Shown here: piece by piece, positions 1 to 7,819 of the stretch
How the letters are laid out: the number at the start of each line of letters is the position of its first letter
Numbering within the stretch: the first letter of the stretch is position 1
Origin: Bryobacteraceae bacterium
GTDB taxonomy: Bacteria > Acidobacteriota > Terriglobia > Bryobacterales > Bryobacteraceae
Reading direction: 5' to 3'
NCBI GenBank assembly: GCA_041394945.1
Contig: JAWKHH010000001.1
Coordinates: forward strand, 186,001-250,000
DNA length: 64,000 nt
Position numbers and translations under genes: made by a program
Notes under the pieces: model-generated
The model's database searches: none
Told to the model about the DNA's origin: nothing
The model's input: only the letters and a program-made list of their open reading frames with translations

Positions 1-426
1 CGCGACGCCGACGCCATGCAGGCGGCCGAAGAAGCCATCCGCCGCTTTCCTCAATCGGACCTTTCCTACTCCATGCGCGCGCGTGTCTTCATCGCAACCC
101 AGCGCCCGGCGGAAGCCATCGCCGATATCGATCGCGCCATCGCGCGGACCGAAGTCCCGGCCGAACGAGCCGCCCATCTCCACCAGCGCGGCGTCGCGCT
201 GCACTCGCTCGGAAGGTTTGCCGAATCGGAAGCCGAACTCCGCCGCGCCATCGCCCTCGACCCCGCTCGCCACTCGGTGGAACGCGATCTCGCCAATAGC
301 CTCGCCGCCCAGAAGCGCTACCCGGAAGCCCTCGCCGCCTATAGCCGCTACCTCACCCTTGTGCCGGACGATCCCGTCGCGCAGCAGGCGGCCGCGCAGC
401 TACGGGCCTACTTGCAGCCCCGCTGA
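1..426 (+). CDS. TPR-repeat protein, C-terminal part (5' end outside window)
   Basis: The frame is already open at base 1, so the start lies upstream; 141 codons are visible. The visible part is TPR-like helical repeats, e.g. HQRGVALHSLGRFAESEAE followed by an acidic/proline turn (IALDPA), and a last repeat ending YLTLVPDDP. TPR proteins are protein-protein interaction scaffolds. Alanine- and arginine-rich composition matches the rest of the window. The last 27 bases overlap the end of the convergent gmhB gene. Without the N-terminus it is impossible to say whether this is a free TPR protein or the tail of a larger enzyme or membrane protein. Confidence 0.8.
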   Translation, partial: RDADAMQAAEEAIRRFPQSDLSYSMRARVFIATQRPAEAIADIDRAIARTEVPAERAAHLHQRGVALHSLGRFAESEAELRRAIALDPARHSVERDLANSLAAQKRYPEALAAYSRYLTLVPDDPVAQQAAAQLRAYLQPR

Positions 427-945
427 TACGGCCGCAACCCAGTCGCTCCCCGCCGCAATCGCGACGCATCCCGCGCGCCGTCCCGCTTCGAGATCGGATT
501 CCTTATCGCCGATCATCGCGCACCGTCCGAGTTCCAGCCCCATATCCTCCGCCGCGCGCAGCAGCATCCCGATGCCCGGCTTGCGGCACTCGCAACCGTC
601 CTCCGGCGCATGCAGGCAGTAATAGGCGGCATCCAGCGGCGTTCCGGCCCCCGCCAACAGCGCCGCCGTCCGCGCGTGCGTTCGCATCACGTCGTCCACG
701 GTGAGAATCCCGCGGCCAACGCCAGATTGGTTGCTGATCGCCACCAGGCCGAATCCCCACCCGCGCAGTTCCCGCAGCGCCTCCGCCACTCCGGACCGCA
801 ACCGCACGCGCGATTCGTCGCGAGCGTAGTGCAGTTCCTCAATGAGCGTCCCGTCGCGGTCCACCAGCACGGCCCGCGGTCCAACGGCCCCGCCGGCCGG
901 GAACCGCAGTACGCCGTCTCGAATATCATGCGATGAGGAAATCAT
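400..945 (-). CDS. gmhB: D-glycero-D-manno-heptose 1,7-bisphosphate phosphatase (HAD-IIIA)
   Basis: Cytoplasmic HAD phosphatase of 181 residues, usual size for GmhB, which removes the 7- or 1-phosphate from heptose bisphosphate on the way to ADP- or GDP-heptose. Seen in order: HAD motif I LVDRDGT (about residues 27-33), motif II SNQSG, the GmhB zinc loop with Cys-x-His followed by CECRKPG, and motif III/IV GDKESDLEAGRRAG. The heptose kinase gene rfaE1 lies about 500 bp away on the other strand, which supports a role in LPS heptose. The start used has about 20 extra residues before the catalytic core; no clear ATG/GTG start lies closer. The start codon overlaps the divergent DinB start at 944. 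Product well supported, start moderately. Confidence 0.85.
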   Translation of the reverse strand: MISSSHDIRDGVLRFPAGGAVGPRAVLVDRDGTLIEELHYARDESRVRLRSGVAEALRELRGWGFGLVAISNQSGVGRGILTVDDVMRTHARTAALLAGAGTPLDAAYYCLHAPEDGCECRKPGIGMLLRAAEDMGLELGRCAMIGDKESDLEAGRRAGCVAIAAGSDWVAAVSAGLQVGP

Positions 946-1447
946 GAATGAGTCACCGCTGTGCGCCGCGATTGCCGCCCAGGTAACCGAAGAAGCCCGG
1001 CTCGCCGCGGCCCTGCTCCGCCGCGTTCACGCCGCGGCCCTCACCCGCCTTCCGCCGTGGGACGGCCTTCCGATGAACGCCCTCGCCGCCCACCTCGCCG
1101 ACGCATTCCGGGGCTTCCTCGCCGTGCTCGAAGCGGTGCGCCCGGGCCTTGCCGCACGGATCGCCGCTCCGCCCTCGATGGACCCGCGCGACGCCGCGGA
1201 CTCGATCGATGAAGCCGCGCGCCTCATCGCAGCCGGCTTCCACCGCATCGCTGACTCCGATCTCGCTCGCCGCCTCCCCACCGCCTTCGTTCCCGAAGGA
1301 CAAACCGTGCTCGAACTCCTGCTCGTAAACCTCCGGCACACCGCCGCCCACAAGTATCAACTCTTCACTTATCTGAAAGCTTCCGGAGTGCCCGTCTCCT
1401 CGCGCGACCTTTATGAATTCCGCGAGCGCCATTCTCGCGAATCATAG
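944..1447 (+). CDS. DinB-superfamily protein
   Basis: 167-residue protein that looks like the DinB/YfiT four-helix-bundle superfamily: a helix with LAAHLADAFRGFL near residue 45 and a C-terminal helix RHTAAHKYQLFTYLKA provide the widely spaced histidines that bind a metal in this family. Such proteins are often thiol-dependent S-transferases or are uncharacterised. The ATG at 944 is chosen because a GAGG stretch lies a few bases upstream (934-938) and the conserved region starts soon after. It sits between divergent gmhB and downstream rfaE1, whose start follows 28 bp after the stop. No substrate can be deduced. Confidence 0.72.
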   Translation: MNESPLCAAIAAQVTEEARLAAALLRRVHAAALTRLPPWDGLPMNALAAHLADAFRGFLAVLEAVRPGLAARIAAPPSMDPRDAADSIDEAARLIAAGFHRIADSDLARRLPTAFVPEGQTVLELLLVNLRHTAAHKYQLFTYLKASGVPVSSRDLYEFRERHSRES

Positions 1448-1458
1448 CATCCGCCTGC

Positions 1459-1464
1459 TATCCT
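1459..1464 (+). promoter_or_regulatory. TATCCT, candidate -10 close to rfaE1
   Basis: A TAnnnT hexamer preceded by GC, ending 10 nt before the rfaE1 ATG. It belongs to the series of start-proximal hexamers described in the findings. No convincing -35 was found. Transcription from it would begin at or just before the start codon. Confidence 0.35.
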
Positions 1465-1474
1465 CAAGAACTTC

Positions 1475-2464
1475 ATGGAAGCCTCTCCCCACCTCTCGCC
1501 GCCTCCCGATGGCTGGCGCGGCGCGCGGATCCTCGTCATTGGCGATCTCATGCTCGACACCTACCTTCGCGGAACAGCCACTCGCATTTCCCCGGAAGCG
1601 CCGGTCCCCGTCCTGCATGTCAAGGAAGAGATCGACATCCCCGGCGGCGCGGCCAATGTGGCTGCCAATGTCGCCGCTCTCGGCGGGTGCGCCATCCTCT
1701 GCGGCGTCGCTGGAAGCGACGAAGCCGGCCAGATCCTTACCGCCGCTTGCGATGCCCGCGGCATCGACGTCTCTTCCGTCATCGCCTCTTCGGGCCGCCC
1801 CACCACGCGGAAAACGCGCCTCGCCGGCGGCTTGCAGCAATTGCTACGAGTCGACCGCGAAGTCGACTCCGCCCTCGACGAAAACACTTCCGCCGAACTG
1901 ATCCGCCGCGCCGAAGCCGTCGACGCCAACGCCATTGTCATCTCGGACTACGCCAAGGGCGCGGTCTCCCCGCGTCTCGTCGAAGCGCTCCGCCGCATCG
2001 CTCAGAATGCGGGCATTCCTCTCCTTGCGGATCCCAAGCCCGCGCATGCCGCCTGGTTCGAGGACGTCACGGTCGTCACTCCCAACCACGCCGAGGCCTT
2101 GCGCATGTGTGAACTCCTCGGCCTGTCTGTCGACGAGGGCCGGTACGGACTCGAACTCGCCGCCCGCCTTCGCGCCAACGTGCTCGTCACGCTCGGCGAC
2201 CGCGGCATGGCGCTGTTTCCACGCGCCGATTCGGCTTCCTCCGCCGTGGTCGAGCTTCCCGCACGCGCCCGCGAAGTCTACGATGTCGCCGGCGCGGGCG
2301 ACACCGTAGTCGCCGCCCTCGCACTCGGATTGGCCGCGCGCCTGCCTCTTCCGGATGCCGCGGCGATCGCCAATAAAGCCGCTGGTTTCGCTGTCGAAAA
2401 GCTCGGTACCGCGACCGTGAACATGGCGGAATTGTTCCCCGCAGAGGCCGAGACCGGCCGCTGA
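1475..2464 (+). CDS. rfaE1: D-glycero-beta-D-manno-heptose-7-phosphate kinase
   Basis: PfkB/ribokinase-family sugar kinase of 329 residues that phosphorylates heptose 7-phosphate at C1 for LPS inner-core heptose. Seen: the RfaE-type N-terminus VIGDLMLDTYLRGTATRISPE with the following P-V-P, the glycine motif GGAANVAANVAALGG (about residues 52-66), and the PfkB catalytic signature DVAGAGDTVVAALALGL with the catalytic Asp (about 270-286). Length fits the kinase domain alone; the cytidylyltransferase domain fused to it in HldE is absent, so a separate RfaE2 would be needed. It follows the DinB gene by 27 bp and is near gmhB. Kinase identity is firm; heptose specificity follows from the RfaE-type N-terminus and neighbour. 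Confidence 0.93.
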   Translation: MEASPHLSPPPDGWRGARILVIGDLMLDTYLRGTATRISPEAPVPVLHVKEEIDIPGGAANVAANVAALGGCAILCGVAGSDEAGQILTAACDARGIDVSSVIASSGRPTTRKTRLAGGLQQLLRVDREVDSALDENTSAELIRRAEAVDANAIVISDYAKGAVSPRLVEALRRIAQNAGIPLLADPKPAHAAWFEDVTVVTPNHAEALRMCELLGLSVDEGRYGLELAARLRANVLVTLGDRGMALFPRADSASSAVVELPARAREVYDVAGAGDTVVAALALGLAARLPLPDAAAIANKAAGFAVEKLGTATVNMAELFPAEAETGR

Positions 2465-2562
2465 GCATGGATCGATTTCGCCTCCGGTACTAGCGGCGCC
2501 TACCCTGCTTCCAGCACGTCCTTTGCTTTCAGATATATAAACGTGATAGCCTATGAGATTCC

Positions 2563-3867
2563 ATGCGTACTGTGGACCTGATCCGCCGAAAGCGCGACGG
2601 CGAAGAACTCTCTGCCGAAGAAATCGCGTTTGTTGTAGATAACTATTCGCTCGGTTACATCCCGGACTACCAAATGTCCGCATTCCTGATGGCCGTCTAC
2701 CACCAGGACATGTCGGAAAACGAAGTCGAAGAGATGACCCGGCGTATGATCGCCTCCGGTGAAACCATCGACCTGTCGATGCTCCCCGGCGTCAAGGTGG
2801 ATAAACACTCCACTGGCGGCGTAGGCGACAAAACCAGCCTCATCGCGGCCCCACTCGCGGCCGCGGCCGGCGCCCTCGTTCCTATGATCTCCGGCCGTGC
2901 CCTCGGTCACACCGGCGGCACGCTCGACAAACTCGAATCGATCCCGGGATTCCGCACCAATCTCACCATTGATGAGTTTCGCGAGAACCTCCGGATGTAC
3001 AATCTGGCGTTCATGGGCGCAACCGCCCAGGTGGCTCCGGCCGACGCCAAGATCTATGCCCTCCGCGACGTCACCGGCACCATCGAATCACCGCCCCTCA
3101 TCGCCTCTTCGATCATGTCGAAGAAAATCGCCGAGGGCGTCGACTCGCTCATCCTCGACGTCAAGGTTGGCTCTGGCGCTTTCATCAAGAAACAGGTGGA
3201 CGCGCGCCGGCTCGCCCAGTTGATGGTGATGCTCGGCCGCCGCGCCGACAAGCGCGTCCAGGCGCTCATCACCGACATGAATCAGCCCCTCGGCTACGCC
3301 ATCGGCAACGCGCTCGAGGTGATGGAAGCGTCACAGACGCTCCAGAATGCCGGCCCCACGGACCTCACCCGCCTTTCGCTCGAACTCGCCGCGCGCATGA
3401 TCTACCTCGGCCGCGTCACCATGACGCTCGAGGACGCCCGTGAGCTCGCCCAGGCCAAGCTGCTCGACGGCTCCGGCTACAAGAAGTTCAAGGAAGTGAT
3501 CGCCGCCCAGGGTGGAAACGCCCAGGTGCTCGATCGCTTCGACATGCTCCCCAACGCCACCGGCGTCCGCGAGATCGCCTCGCCGCGCAACGGCTACGTC
3601 AGCGCCATTGAGGCCGAAGCCATCGGGCTCGCCTCCGCCATGATCGGCGGCGGCCGCGACACCAAGGAAGCCGCGGTCGACCCCGCCGTCGGCGTCATCC
3701 TCGAGGTCAAAGTCGGCCAGAAGATTGATGCCGGCGCCGTTCTCTGCCGCATCTATTACACGAAGGAAGAAAGGCTCGACGACGCCGCCGAACTCGTCGA
3801 AGACGCTTTCCGCATTTCACAAAATCCGCCTGACGAACGCGAGCTGATTCTCGAAGTCGTCGGCTAG
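2563..3867 (+). CDS. pdp: Pyrimidine-nucleoside phosphorylase
   Basis: Phosphorolyses uridine, thymidine or deoxyuridine to the free base and (deoxy)ribose 1-phosphate in the cytosol. 434 residues, exact size for the Pdp/DeoA family. Seen: the family signature around SGRALGHTGGTLDKLES (about residues 109-125), the phosphate-binding KVDKHSTGGVGDKTS (about 79-93), the LIASSIMSKKIAEG segment, and the C-terminal hybrid domain ending with the DAFRIS region. The N-terminus MRTVDLIRRKRDGEELS resembles the Bacillus Pdp group more than E. coli DeoA. First gene of a five-gene salvage operon; the CNT transporter starts 14 bp downstream. An AT-rich stretch with TATATA at about 2532-2537 may hold its promoter. 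Confidence 0.96.
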   Translation: MRTVDLIRRKRDGEELSAEEIAFVVDNYSLGYIPDYQMSAFLMAVYHQDMSENEVEEMTRRMIASGETIDLSMLPGVKVDKHSTGGVGDKTSLIAAPLAAAAGALVPMISGRALGHTGGTLDKLESIPGFRTNLTIDEFRENLRMYNLAFMGATAQVAPADAKIYALRDVTGTIESPPLIASSIMSKKIAEGVDSLILDVKVGSGAFIKKQVDARRLAQLMVMLGRRADKRVQALITDMNQPLGYAIGNALEVMEASQTLQNAGPTDLTRLSLELAARMIYLGRVTMTLEDARELAQAKLLDGSGYKKFKEVIAAQGGNAQVLDRFDMLPNATGVREIASPRNGYVSAIEAEAIGLASAMIGGGRDTKEAAVDPAVGVILEVKVGQKIDAGAVLCRIYYTKEERLDDAAELVEDAFRISQNPPDERELILEVVG

Positions 3868-3881
3868 TCCGGGGACTACAT

Positions 3882-5099
3882 ATGGAGCGCTTCGTGGGGC
3901 TCCTTGGACTGGCCGCGATCCTCACGCTCGTCTGGCTCTTCTCGGCGGACCGCAAGCGCATCCCGCCGCGCACCATGGCTTGGGGCCTCGGCCTCCAGAT
4001 CGGTTTCGCCGTCGTTGTTCTCAAGACGCCGGCCGGCCGCATTTTCCAATCCGCCTCTGCCGCGGTGAATTCGCTCATCCACTACGCCGAAGCCGGCAGC
4101 ACTTTCATGTTCGGTAAGCTTGGCGCGGGCTCCCAGGAGTTCGGCGTCATCTTCGCGTTCCAGGTCCTCCCCATCATCATCTTCATCGCCTCGTTGTTCG
4201 CCGTGCTCTACTATCTCGGCATCATGCAGATCTTCGTCAGGGCCATGGCTGCCGTGATGTACCGCTTCATGGGCATCTCCGGCGCTGAAGCCACCTGCGT
4301 ATCGGCTAGCATCTTCATGGGCCAGACCGAGGCGCCTCTCACCATCCGCCCCTTCGTGCCCCGCCTCACCGAAAGCGAGCTGTTCACCATCATGACCAGC
4401 GGCATGGCTCACGTCTCCGGCGCGGTGATGGCCGCCTATGTCCTCATCGCGCACGTCGAGATCCAGCACCTGCTCACCGCCGTCATCATGACCGCCCCGG
4501 CCACCATTCTCCTCGCCAAGATGCTGATCCCGGAAACAGGCGAACCGGAGACGCGAGGCGCCGTCAAGGTGGAGATCGAACGCCAGGGCGTCAACGTGAT
4601 CGACGCCGCCGCGCGCGGCGCATCCGATGGCCTGCAGCTCGCTCTCAACGTGGGCGGCATGCTCATCGCCTTCCTCGCGCTCATCGCCCTGCTGAACGGC
4701 ATCTTTGGGTGGGCCCACGCCCAGGCCGGCTGGTTCCCGGAGTCAATGCAGCAACTGCTCGGCTGGATCCTCGCCCCTGTCGCCTGGATGCTTGGCGTCT
4801 CCTGGAAAGACGCCGCCGTGGTGGGCAACCTGATGGGTACCCGCCTCATCCTCAACGAATTCGTCGCCTTCGCCCAGCTCGGGCCGCTTAAGGAATCGCT
4901 CGATCCGAAATCGTTCACCATCGCCACCTACGCCCTCTGCGGTTTCGCCAACCTCAGCTCCATCGCGATTCAGGTAGGAGGCATCGGGGCGCTCGCGCCG
5001 AATCGCCGGTCTGACCTCGCGCGCCTCGGTCTTCGCGCCGTCGCCGCCGGATCGCTCGCCAACTTCATGTCGGCCGCCATCGTGGGGATGCTCGTATGA
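3882..5099 (+). CDS. Concentrative nucleoside transporter (NupC/CNT family)
   Basis: Inner-membrane symporter that imports nucleosides with H+ or Na+. 405 residues with about 9-10 hydrophobic segments. CNT motifs seen: MGQTEAPLTIRPF near residue 146 (helical hairpin 1, nucleoside contacts), MGTRLILNEFVAFAQ near 318 (NEFVA), and CGFANLSSIAIQVGGIGA near 350, the hairpin-2 signature. Sits between two nucleoside phosphorylase genes and overlaps the next one by 4 bp, so import and cleavage are almost certainly co-expressed. Coupling ion and base preference cannot be read reliably from the sequence. Confidence 0.95.
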   Translation: MERFVGLLGLAAILTLVWLFSADRKRIPPRTMAWGLGLQIGFAVVVLKTPAGRIFQSASAAVNSLIHYAEAGSTFMFGKLGAGSQEFGVIFAFQVLPIIIFIASLFAVLYYLGIMQIFVRAMAAVMYRFMGISGAEATCVSASIFMGQTEAPLTIRPFVPRLTESELFTIMTSGMAHVSGAVMAAYVLIAHVEIQHLLTAVIMTAPATILLAKMLIPETGEPETRGAVKVEIERQGVNVIDAAARGASDGLQLALNVGGMLIAFLALIALLNGIFGWAHAQAGWFPESMQQLLGWILAPVAWMLGVSWKDAAVVGNLMGTRLILNEFVAFAQLGPLKESLDPKSFTIATYALCGFANLSSIAIQVGGIGALAPNRRSDLARLGLRAVAAGSLANFMSAAIVGMLV

Positions 5100-5911
5100 A
5101 GCCGTTCGCCGGCGCCGCCGACTACGTCGCCCTGCGAACCACCATGCGGCCCCGCATCGGCGTCGTCCTCGGCAGCGGCCTAGGCGCCTTCGCCGACACG
5201 CTCGGAGACGCCGCCGCGTTCCCCTACCACGAGATTCCCGGATGGCCGCAATCCACCGCCGTCGGCCACGCCGGCCGCCTCGTCGTCGGGTTGCATCGCG
5301 GCGCGCCGCTCGCCGTCATGAGCGGCCGCGCTCACCTATACGAAGGCCATTCCATCGACAAAGTCGTTTTCGGCGTCCGCGCCTTGGCCGCCCTCGGCGT
5401 CCGATCCATCATCTTCACCAACGCCGCCGGCGGCATCAATCTCCGCTACTCGCAAGGCGCGCTCGTGCTCGTCTCCGATCACATCAACCTCCAGGGCGTC
5501 AACCCTCTCTCCGGCCCCAACGACGACGAGTTGGGGCCCCGCTTCCCCGACATGTCCGACGCCTACGACCCCGCGCTCCGCGCCATCGCCCACCGCGCCG
5601 CCGCCTCCATCGGCATCCAGCTCAACGAAGGCGTTTACGCCGGCCTCCTCGGCCCCAGCTACGAAACGCCGGCCGAGATCCGTTACCTTCGCGCCATCGG
5701 CGCCGACCTCGTCGGCATGTCCACCGTTCCCGAAGTGATCGCCGCCCGCCACATGGGCGTCCGCTGCCTCGCCATTTCGTGCGTCACCAACATGGCCGCC
5801 GGCGTTCTTCCTCAGAAGATCCACCACGGCGAAGTGCTCGAAACCGGAGCTCGCGTCCGCGACACCCTCGTCGAACTCATCGGCCGCATCGTCGCGGAGA
5901 TGGCCGCGTGA
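5096..5911 (+). CDS. punA: Purine-nucleoside phosphorylase (trimeric, PNP class I)
   Basis: Cytosolic enzyme converting inosine or guanosine plus phosphate to base and ribose 1-phosphate. 271 residues, normal for the trimeric mammalian-type PNP. Seen: GVVLGSGLGAF (phosphate loop), GHAGRLVVG, RAHLYEGH, TNAAGGINLRY, GPSYETPAEIR (Tyr-Glu base pocket), GMSTVPEVIAARHMG and ISCVTNMAAG, whose Asn is the 6-oxopurine-selective residue of this class. Start overlaps the transporter stop (ATGA) and its stop overlaps the cdd start (GTGA), showing translational coupling. MTA phosphorylase, a relative, is encoded separately at 39772-40632. Confidence 0.96.
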   Translation: MKPFAGAADYVALRTTMRPRIGVVLGSGLGAFADTLGDAAAFPYHEIPGWPQSTAVGHAGRLVVGLHRGAPLAVMSGRAHLYEGHSIDKVVFGVRALAALGVRSIIFTNAAGGINLRYSQGALVLVSDHINLQGVNPLSGPNDDELGPRFPDMSDAYDPALRAIAHRAAASIGIQLNEGVYAGLLGPSYETPAEIRYLRAIGADLVGMSTVPEVIAARHMGVRCLAISCVTNMAAGVLPQKIHHGEVLETGARVRDTLVELIGRIVAEMAA

Positions 5912-6300
5912 CCACGGCCCGGCTGATCGCCGCCGCCTTCCACGCTCGCGAAAACGCCCGCGCTCCCTTCTCCCACTTCCACGTCGGCGCGGCTCTCGAA
6001 GACTCCGCCGGCGTCATCCACGCCGGCTGCAATATCGAAAACGCGTCATACGGACTCACCCTCTGCGCCGAGCGCGTCGCCGTCTTCAAAGCTCTCTCCG
6101 AAGGCGCCCATTCCTTCCGCCGCATCGCCGTCGCCGCCGCGGGCCGCCAACTCGCTCCCCCCTGCGGGCCCTGCCGCCAAATCCTCTGGGAGTTCTGTGG
6201 GAACCTGGAAGTGATCCTGGTCAACCCCCATGGCGATACGCAAACCTTCCTGTTGGGCGATCTCTTTCCGCACCCGTTCGATCAAAACATTTTTCGCTAG
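5908..6300 (+). CDS. cdd: Cytidine deaminase
   Basis: Small homotetrameric-type cytidine deaminase, 130 residues, converting cytidine/deoxycytidine to uridine forms that Pdp can cleave. Zinc motif fully present: GCNIENASYGLTLCAER with the catalytic Glu following Cys, and PPCGPCRQILWEF carrying the two other zinc cysteines; FSHFHVGAAL is the usual substrate loop. GTG start chosen because it overlaps the preceding stop by 4 bp and places the first conserved helix at the right distance; no ATG lies in frame before the FSHF motif. Its last 71 bases overlap the proposed start of the amidohydrolase. Confidence 0.94.
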   Translation: MTTARLIAAAFHARENARAPFSHFHVGAALEDSAGVIHAGCNIENASYGLTLCAERVAVFKALSEGAHSFRRIAVAAAGRQLAPPCGPCRQILWEFCGNLEVILVNPHGDTQTFLLGDLFPHPFDQNIFR

Positions 6301-7654
6301 TCTTGTCGCGCTCGCCGCTGCCTCGGCCGAGCCCGCCGATTGGCTTCTCGCCGGCCGCTGGGTGGTCACCATGGATCCCGAGCGCCGCGTCATCGAAGAC
6401 GGCGCCGTCGCGATTGCTTCCGGAAAGATCGCCGCCATCGGCCCGCGCTCCGAACTCGAAAAGCGCTTCCAGCCCCGCCGCCGCCTCTCCCGCCCCGATT
6501 CCCTCATCGCTCCCGGCCTCATCAACACCCACACCCACGCCCCCATGTCCCTGCTGCGCGGCATCGCCGACGATCTCGCGCTCCAGGAGTGGCTCGAAAA
6601 GTTCATCTTTCCAGCCGAAGCCCGCAACGTCACCCCGGACTTCGTTCGCTGGGGCGCCCGCCTCGCCGCCCTCGAAATGCTCCAATCGGGAACCACCACG
6701 TTCACCGACATGTACTACTTCGAGGAACTGATCGCCGAAACGGCCAAGGAAGCAGGCATCCGCGGCGTCCTCGGCCAGACCATCATCGGCTTCCCCGTCC
6801 CCGACGCGAAGACGCCCGCGCTCGGCCTCCAACGCGCCGAAGCGTTTCTCAAACGGTTCGCTAACGATCCGCTCATCACTCCCGCCGTCGCGCCCCACGC
6901 CATCTACACCACCCCCGACGATGTCCTCCGCGCCTGCCGCAAGCTCGCCAACCAGTACAACTCGCCGCTGCTGATCCATCTCTCCGAAACGCGCCGCGAG
7001 AACGAAGACTCGGTCAAGACCCGCTCCACAAGCCCCACCCGCGCCCTAGACGCGCTCGGCCTGTGGCACGGCCGCTCCATCGCCGCCCACGCCGTCTGGG
7101 TCGACGACGAAGACATCGCCATCCTAAAGGAGCGCGGCGTCGGCGTCGCTCATTGCCCGTCAAGCAACATGAAGCTCGCAAGCGGCATCGCTCCCGTTAC
7201 GAAGATGCTCGCTGCCGGCGTCAATCTCGGCCTCGGCCCCGATGGCCCGGCCGGCTCCAACAACGACTTCGACATGTTCGAGGAAATCGATCTCGCCGCC
7301 AAGCTTCAGAAAGTTTCCACCCACGATCCCCGCGCGCTCCCCGCCGCCGAAGCCTTCGCCATGGCCACCATCGGAGGCGCCCACGCTCTCGGCCTCGACG
7401 CCTCCATCGGCTCCCTCGAACCAGGCAAACTCGCCGACCTCATCGTTGTCAACCTCGCCTCCGCTCGCGCCGCGCCCATGTTCAACGTCTACTCGCACCT
7501 CGCCTATGCGCTCAAGGGCAGCGATGTGACTGACGTCTTCGTGCAGGGCCGTCCAGTGATCGCCAACCGCCGCCCGCTGACCCTCGACGAGGCGCTAATC
7601 CTTCGGAAAACCCAGGAATACCGCGACAAGATCCTCGCCTCCCTCAAGCAATAG
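6230..7654 (+). CDS. Amidohydrolase, MTA/SAH deaminase type, with N-terminal signal-like segment
   Basis: 474-residue metal-dependent amidohydrolase of the TrzN/AtzA-MtaD group, which deaminates S-adenosylhomocysteine, methylthioadenosine or related aminopurines. Seen: first metal site NTHTHAPMSLLRG (about residues 97-109), IHLSETRRENE with the third metal His and the catalytic Glu-type segment, AAHAVWVDDED, and the Asp motif GLGPDGPAGSNND. C-terminal beta-sandwich motif SLEPGKLADLIVV is present. The ATG at 6230 lies 71 bp inside cdd; it gives a basic stretch then FFASLVALAAASA, which looks like a signal peptide, followed by the first beta strand (DWLLAGRWVVTMD). A later ATG would delete that strand. 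Secretion is therefore possible but unproved. Last gene of the salvage operon. Confidence 0.86.
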   Translation: MAIRKPSCWAISFRTRSIKTFFASLVALAAASAEPADWLLAGRWVVTMDPERRVIEDGAVAIASGKIAAIGPRSELEKRFQPRRRLSRPDSLIAPGLINTHTHAPMSLLRGIADDLALQEWLEKFIFPAEARNVTPDFVRWGARLAALEMLQSGTTTFTDMYYFEELIAETAKEAGIRGVLGQTIIGFPVPDAKTPALGLQRAEAFLKRFANDPLITPAVAPHAIYTTPDDVLRACRKLANQYNSPLLIHLSETRRENEDSVKTRSTSPTRALDALGLWHGRSIAAHAVWVDDEDIAILKERGVGVAHCPSSNMKLASGIAPVTKMLAAGVNLGLGPDGPAGSNNDFDMFEEIDLAAKLQKVSTHDPRALPAAEAFAMATIGGAHALGLDASIGSLEPGKLADLIVVNLASARAAPMFNVYSHLAYALKGSDVTDVFVQGRPVIANRRPLTLDEALILRKTQEYRDKILASLKQ

Positions 7655-7709
7655 TCTCCCCGTCTACCCACCTCAGATAATTCCCTGAACCGCGAGAGCT
7701 TCCCTTCCT

Positions 7710-7732
7710 GGTACGCACTACTGTTGCGTACC
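7710..7732. promoter_or_regulatory. Perfect 7-bp inverted repeat upstream of the PEP-CTERM gene
   Basis: GGTACGC and GCGTACC separated by 9 nt, about 55 bp past the amidohydrolase stop and 88 bp before the next start. It is followed by CTTACATAAAAAG rather than a T-run, so it fits an operator or leader hairpin better than a rho-independent terminator. Spacing does not fit a sigma-54 -24/-12 element. Confidence 0.3.
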
Positions 7733-7795
7733 TTACATAAAAAGCCGCGCCGGGGAATTGGGTTCATCCCTCCCACGGCTGCGCATTTTCTTACC

Positions 7796-7810
7796 GAGAG
7801 AGAGAGAGAG
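7796..7810 (+). repeat. GA dinucleotide run at the ribosome-binding site
   Basis: Fifteen bases of uninterrupted alternating G and A, ending 9 nt before the ATG at 7820, so the run itself serves as the Shine-Dalgarno region. A change in repeat number would change spacing and strength of translation initiation. Confidence 0.6.
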
Positions 7811-7819
7811 TACCCGATC

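Noticed and set aside
7710..7732. Sigma-54 promoter for the PEP-CTERM gene
   Set aside because: GG and GC are 14 nt apart, not the required 10.
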